Notes under the pieces: model-generated
The model's database searches: none
Told to the model about the DNA's origin: nothing
Seen by the model: only the letters and a program-made list of their open reading frames with translations
Shown: positions 61,049 through 64,000 of the stretch, piece after piece
Numbering within the stretch: position 1 is the first letter of the stretch
Layout of the letters: every line of letters begins with the position of its first letter
Program-made: the position numbers and the translations under genes
DNA from: DATMER01 sp031390755
Lineage (GTDB): Bacteria; Acidobacteriota; Thermoanaerobaculia; Multivoradales; UBA5704
Reading direction: 5' to 3'
NCBI GenBank assembly: GCA_031390755.1
Contig: JANMTS010000065.1
Span: 1 to 64,000 of the forward strand
Length of the DNA stretch: 64,000 nucleotides

Positions 61049-62539
61049 ATGCCAGGCCGAATCCCCATCACGCCCTGGCTTACCCCCTTGAAGGCCGTCG
61101 GCCTGCTCGGCGGCATCGCCGCCTTCCTGCTGCTCGCGTTCCTCGACACTCCCCTGCGCCACGACCCCGAGTGGGGGAGCCGGCCGGCGTTCGCCGCCGC
61201 GGGGGCCGCGCTCATGGCCATCTGGTGGCTCACCGAGGCGCTGCCGATCTACGTCACGGCCTGCGTGCCGCTGGTGCTCTTCCCGCTCACCGGCATCTTC
61301 GGCCCGAGCCTCGGCACCAACGTCCGCGAGAGCGTGCTGCCGTACCTCGACCCCTACATCTTTCTGTTCGCCGGGGGCATGGGCATCGCCGCGGCCATGC
61401 AGCAGTGGAACCTCCACCGCCGCATCGCCCTGGGCATCATGGACCGCATCGGCAGCGATCCCCGGCGGCTCCTGGCGGGCACGCTCTGCGCCACCGCCTT
61501 CATCTCGATGTGGATCTCCAACACCGCCACCGCCGCGATGATGATGCCCATAGGCCTCGCCATCATGCTCCAGGTCGAGGACCAGCGCGGCACCGGCCGG
61601 CTCCGGCACTACGGCATGGCCATCATGCTGGCCATCGCCTACGGCGCCAACGTCGGCGGCATCGCCACCAAGATCGGCACGGCGCCCAACGCCCAGTTCT
61701 CCGGCTTCATGGAGAGGCTGGACATCCCGGTCACCTTTCTCCAGTTCATGGCCGTGGGGCTGCCGTTCGTTCTCTTCTTCCTGCCGATCGTCTGGTGGAT
61801 GCTCTGGCGGATCGGGCGCAAGGAGGGGCTGACGGGCGAGATCGGCGCCGACGCCATCTCGGGCGAGCTGACCCGCCTGGGGCCGGTGCGGACCCCGGAG
61901 CGGATCGTCCTCGGCGTGTTCCTGGTCACCGCCGGCCTGTGGATCGCGGGCAAGGTGATCACCGAATTCCTGAAGCCGCGCTTCGACTTCAACCTGACCT
62001 CCGCCCACGTGGAGGGCGGCATCGCCATGCTCGCGGCCCTGCTCCTCCTGCTCTGGCGGACGAACGGGCGGCAGGTGCTGGGCTTCAAGGCGCTGGCGGG
62101 CGTGCCGTGGGAGACGCTGCTGCTGCTGGGCGGCGGCTTCGCCATGGCCGCGGCCATCCAGAAGAGCGGTCTGTCCGACTTCCTCGGTGCCCAGCTCCTG
62201 GTGATCCGCGGCCTGCCGCCGTTCGGCCAGGTGCTGCTCGCGAGCGTGGCCGTCGTCGCGCTCTCGGCCGTGGCGTCGAACACCGCCACCATCGCCGTCA
62301 TGCTCGTGGTGCTCAAGGACGCGGTCGCGCCCGAGGTCATGACCACGACGCTCTTCGCGGCGACGCTCGCCTGTTCCTGCGACTTCGCCCTGCCGGTCGG
62401 CACCCCGCCGAACGCCATCGTCTTCGGCAGCGGCTACGTGAGCATCCCGCGCATGGCGAGGACCGGCGTCGTCCTCGATCTCATCGCCGCCGTCCTCGCC
62501 GCGGTCTGGTGCTGGTTCGTCGTGCGGCTCGTGCTCTAG
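61049..62539 (+). CDS. DASS (SLC13) family sodium/dicarboxylate-type transporter
   Basis: A 496-aa inner-membrane transporter with 11-12 helices. The two Ser-Asn-Thr motifs of the DASS family occur in AFISMWISNTATAAMMMPIG and LSAVASNTATIAVMLVVL, and each follows a hairpin region (FAGGMGIAAAMQQWNLHRRI, LLGGGFAMAAAIQKSGLSDF). PVGTPPNAIVFGSGY is the second signature. It probably imports C4-dicarboxylates or citrate, or sulfate in some members, with sodium. It starts 22 bp after the GGDEF-like gene. Confidence 0.94.
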   Translation: MPGRIPITPWLTPLKAVGLLGGIAAFLLLAFLDTPLRHDPEWGSRPAFAAAGAALMAIWWLTEALPIYVTACVPLVLFPLTGIFGPSLGTNVRESVLPYLDPYIFLFAGGMGIAAAMQQWNLHRRIALGIMDRIGSDPRRLLAGTLCATAFISMWISNTATAAMMMPIGLAIMLQVEDQRGTGRLRHYGMAIMLAIAYGANVGGIATKIGTAPNAQFSGFMERLDIPVTFLQFMAVGLPFVLFFLPIVWWMLWRIGRKEGLTGEIGADAISGELTRLGPVRTPERIVLGVFLVTAGLWIAGKVITEFLKPRFDFNLTSAHVEGGIAMLAALLLLLWRTNGRQVLGFKALAGVPWETLLLLGGGFAMAAAIQKSGLSDFLGAQLLVIRGLPPFGQVLLASVAVVALSAVASNTATIAVMLVVLKDAVAPEVMTTTLFAATLACSCDFALPVGTPPNAIVFGSGYVSIPRMARTGVVLDLIAAVLAAVWCWFVVRLVL

Positions 62540-62570
62540 ATCCCCCTGGACACCGGCCTGCCGGAGCGGC

Positions 62571-64000
62571 TCAGCGGACCGTGATCCGGCTGGAGACGCC
62601 GAACGTCCGGGGCTCGTTGACCAGGTAGCCGACGCGGGCGCGCGTGCCGCGCTCCTGATCGAGGGCGAGCCGGGCGTGCTCGTCGAAAAGGTTGTTGACG
62701 AACACCGTGAAGTCCCACTTCCCGTTCAGGAACCCGAGGCGGAGGTTGGCGTTGTCGTACGCCGGCAGCTCGGGGTTGAAGGTGAACGTGTCCCGGGTGA
62801 GCGGTCCGCCGATCGTGTTGGCGCCGAAGGAATTCAGGTTCACGAGGCCGAAGCCCGCCGCCTGGTCGCCGATCTGGGTGAAGCGCGAGCCGATGTATTG
62901 ATAGCTGCCGGTCAGATAGCCCAGCCAGCTCTCCTGCACAGCCCATTGATAGGTGGCCGTGGCCGCGGCCTGGAATTCGGGGACGGTCGGCAGCCGGTTG
63001 CCGGACTCGATCCCGGCGACGACCAGCACGTTGCCGGCGGGATCGGTCGAGGTGAGCGTGGAGCGCAGCTCCGACTTGCCATAGTTGGCCGACACGGCGA
63101 AGTCGAAGCTGTCGCTGGGCGAGGCCGCCCACTCGAGCTCGATGCCGGTGCTCCGCGCCTTGGGGACGTTGAAGACCACGCGTGACGAGCAGGTGCCGGC
63201 GGTCACGGTCGCCTGAAGGTTCTCGATGTCCATGTAGTAGGCCGAGACGTTGAACCGCCCGCGGCCGCCGCGCAGCGTCGACTTGGTGCCGACCTCGTAG
63301 TTCCAGATCTCCTCGTCCTCCCACGAGTCGTGGCCGCCGAAGGTCCGCAGATCCTGGGGGGTGCAGAGCGGCACGTTGAGCGGATCGTTGATGCCGCCGA
63401 GGCGGAACCCCTTCGACACCTGGGCGTTCAGCTTGGTGCCTTCCTTGACGTCGAGGCTCGCGATGAGGCGCGGCGCGAATCCGGTCGCGGAGGTCGAGCC
63501 CGCGTTCGTTCCGGCCTCGGCGAAGATGCCGTCGAAGGTCTGGGTCCGGTCCTCCTGGAAGTCGTAGTAGCGCAGGCCGCCGGTCAGGTCCAGGCGGCTG
63601 TTGACGGCCCACGTGGCTTCGCCGAACACCGCGAGCTGATCCATTTCGTAGCTCAGGTCGGAGAAGTAGAGGACGTCGCGCTTAGCTCCGAATTGTCCCG
63701 CGGTGGGGATGCCCGTCAGCGCCTCGAAGCCGGAGATGAGCACCTCCTGGCCGTAGTCGCGCTCCTGGTTGCTGTAGAAGACTCCGGTCAGCCACTGCAG
63801 CCGGTCCCGCCCGCCGGCGAGGCGAAGCTCCTGGGTCCAGACGCTCGAGGTCGTCGCATCGGTGAGCGGTGCGTCGAGGGTGTAGACGTTCTCCGGCAGG
63901 CCGATGGAGCCGCCGGTGATGCTCGCGCCCAGGGCCGTGGCGTCGCGAACCACGAGGATGTCGCGATCGGTGTAGGCGGTGATCGAGGTCAGCGCCGTGC
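62571..64000 (-). CDS. TonB-dependent receptor, C-terminal part (5' end beyond window)
   Basis: At least 476 residues of an outer-membrane beta-barrel. The frame is open to the window edge; the first visible residues (TSITAYTDRDILVV) are a barrel strand, so the plug domain and start lie to the right. Strands alternate (LDLTGGLRYYDFQEDRTQTF, AQVSKGFRLGGINDPLNVP, NYEVGTKSTLRGGRGRFNVS). The C-terminal signature is DFTVFVNNLFDEHARLAL followed by PRTFGVSSRITVR. It probably takes up iron chelates or glycans; the ligand is unknown. It converges with the transporter gene 31 bp away. Confidence 0.93.
   Translation of the reverse strand, partial: TALTSITAYTDRDILVVRDATALGASITGGSIGLPENVYTLDAPLTDATTSSVWTQELRLAGGRDRLQWLTGVFYSNQERDYGQEVLISGFEALTGIPTAGQFGAKRDVLYFSDLSYEMDQLAVFGEATWAVNSRLDLTGGLRYYDFQEDRTQTFDGIFAEAGTNAGSTSATGFAPRLIASLDVKEGTKLNAQVSKGFRLGGINDPLNVPLCTPQDLRTFGGHDSWEDEEIWNYEVGTKSTLRGGRGRFNVSAYYMDIENLQATVTAGTCSSRVVFNVPKARSTGIELEWAASPSDSFDFAVSANYGKSELRSTLTSTDPAGNVLVVAGIESGNRLPTVPEFQAAATATYQWAVQESWLGYLTGSYQYIGSRFTQIGDQAAGFGLVNLNSFGANTIGGPLTRDTFTFNPELPAYDNANLRLGFLNGKWDFTVFVNNLFDEHARLALDQERGTRARVGYLVNEPRTFGVSSRITVR

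Overview
The window is GC-rich (roughly two thirds G+C) and densely packed, with many ATGA, GTGA and TTGA gene overlaps. Apolipoprotein N-acyltransferase, a lipobox protein and a TonB-dependent receptor point to a diderm bacterium. A Ser/Thr kinase with TPRs beside an FHA-like sigma54 activator, an HD-GYP sensor, a roadblock protein and a His-type (probably non-discriminating) AspRS fit Acidobacteriota or a related deep phylum best. That placement is inference. No rRNA, tRNA or CRISPR array was seen.

Layout. 1-2.5 kb: a single-gene IS66 element that has cut an ECF sigma-factor gene, then a small winged-helix protein. 2.5-12.3 kb: a cluster of mostly unrecognised genes on the minus strand (a frameshifted gene, a 157-aa protein, a secreted metallo-beta-lactamase-fold protein, a phage-tail-collar protein, a 993-aa protein, a secreted beta-propeller and two paralogues) plus one divergent small gene. 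The divergent region carries paired palindromes between two sigma54-like promoters, and the next two genes are a TPR kinase and a sigma54 activator with two C-terminal Fis-type helices. 16.5-28.2 kb: PAP2 phosphatase, nfeD-slipin, a SPOR protein, lnt, prfB (with the programmed +1 frameshift), a glycosyltransferase, a membrane protein, a Nudix hydrolase and an M50 peptidase. 28.2-33.2 kb: an accessory stretch with a 15-unit, 20-21-bp repeat array in front of a second winged-helix paralogue, a decayed nucleotidyltransferase, a BNR-repeat secreted protein, a DUF262 protein and a thioesterase.

33.3-49.5 kb is mostly housekeeping: gamma carbonic anhydrase, aspS, aroB, an HD-GYP sensor, a roadblock protein, ftsY, ribD-ribE, threonine aldolase, RidA, hpt, then a GNAT and an OleC-like AMP-binding pair. 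49.5-53.2 kb is the NAD operon nadA-nadB-nadC behind a structured control region. 53.2-58.7 kb holds a metallophosphoesterase and a very repetitive module: a DUF4287/DUF5655 gene, 24 units of an exact 21-bp palindromic repeat, one intact and several broken tandem copies of a PD-(D/E)XK (Rpn-like) gene, and a truncated second DUF5655 copy. 58.7-64 kb: a DUF1028 protein, a GGDEF-like protein with a degenerate active site, a DASS transporter and the C-terminal part of a TonB-dependent receptor that runs off the window.

The best candidates for something undescribed are the sigma54/kinase-controlled cluster at 2.5-16.5 kb, the helically phased array at 28.25-28.55 kb with its winged-helix gene, and the 21-bp array plus Rpn-like tandem at 55-58 kb.
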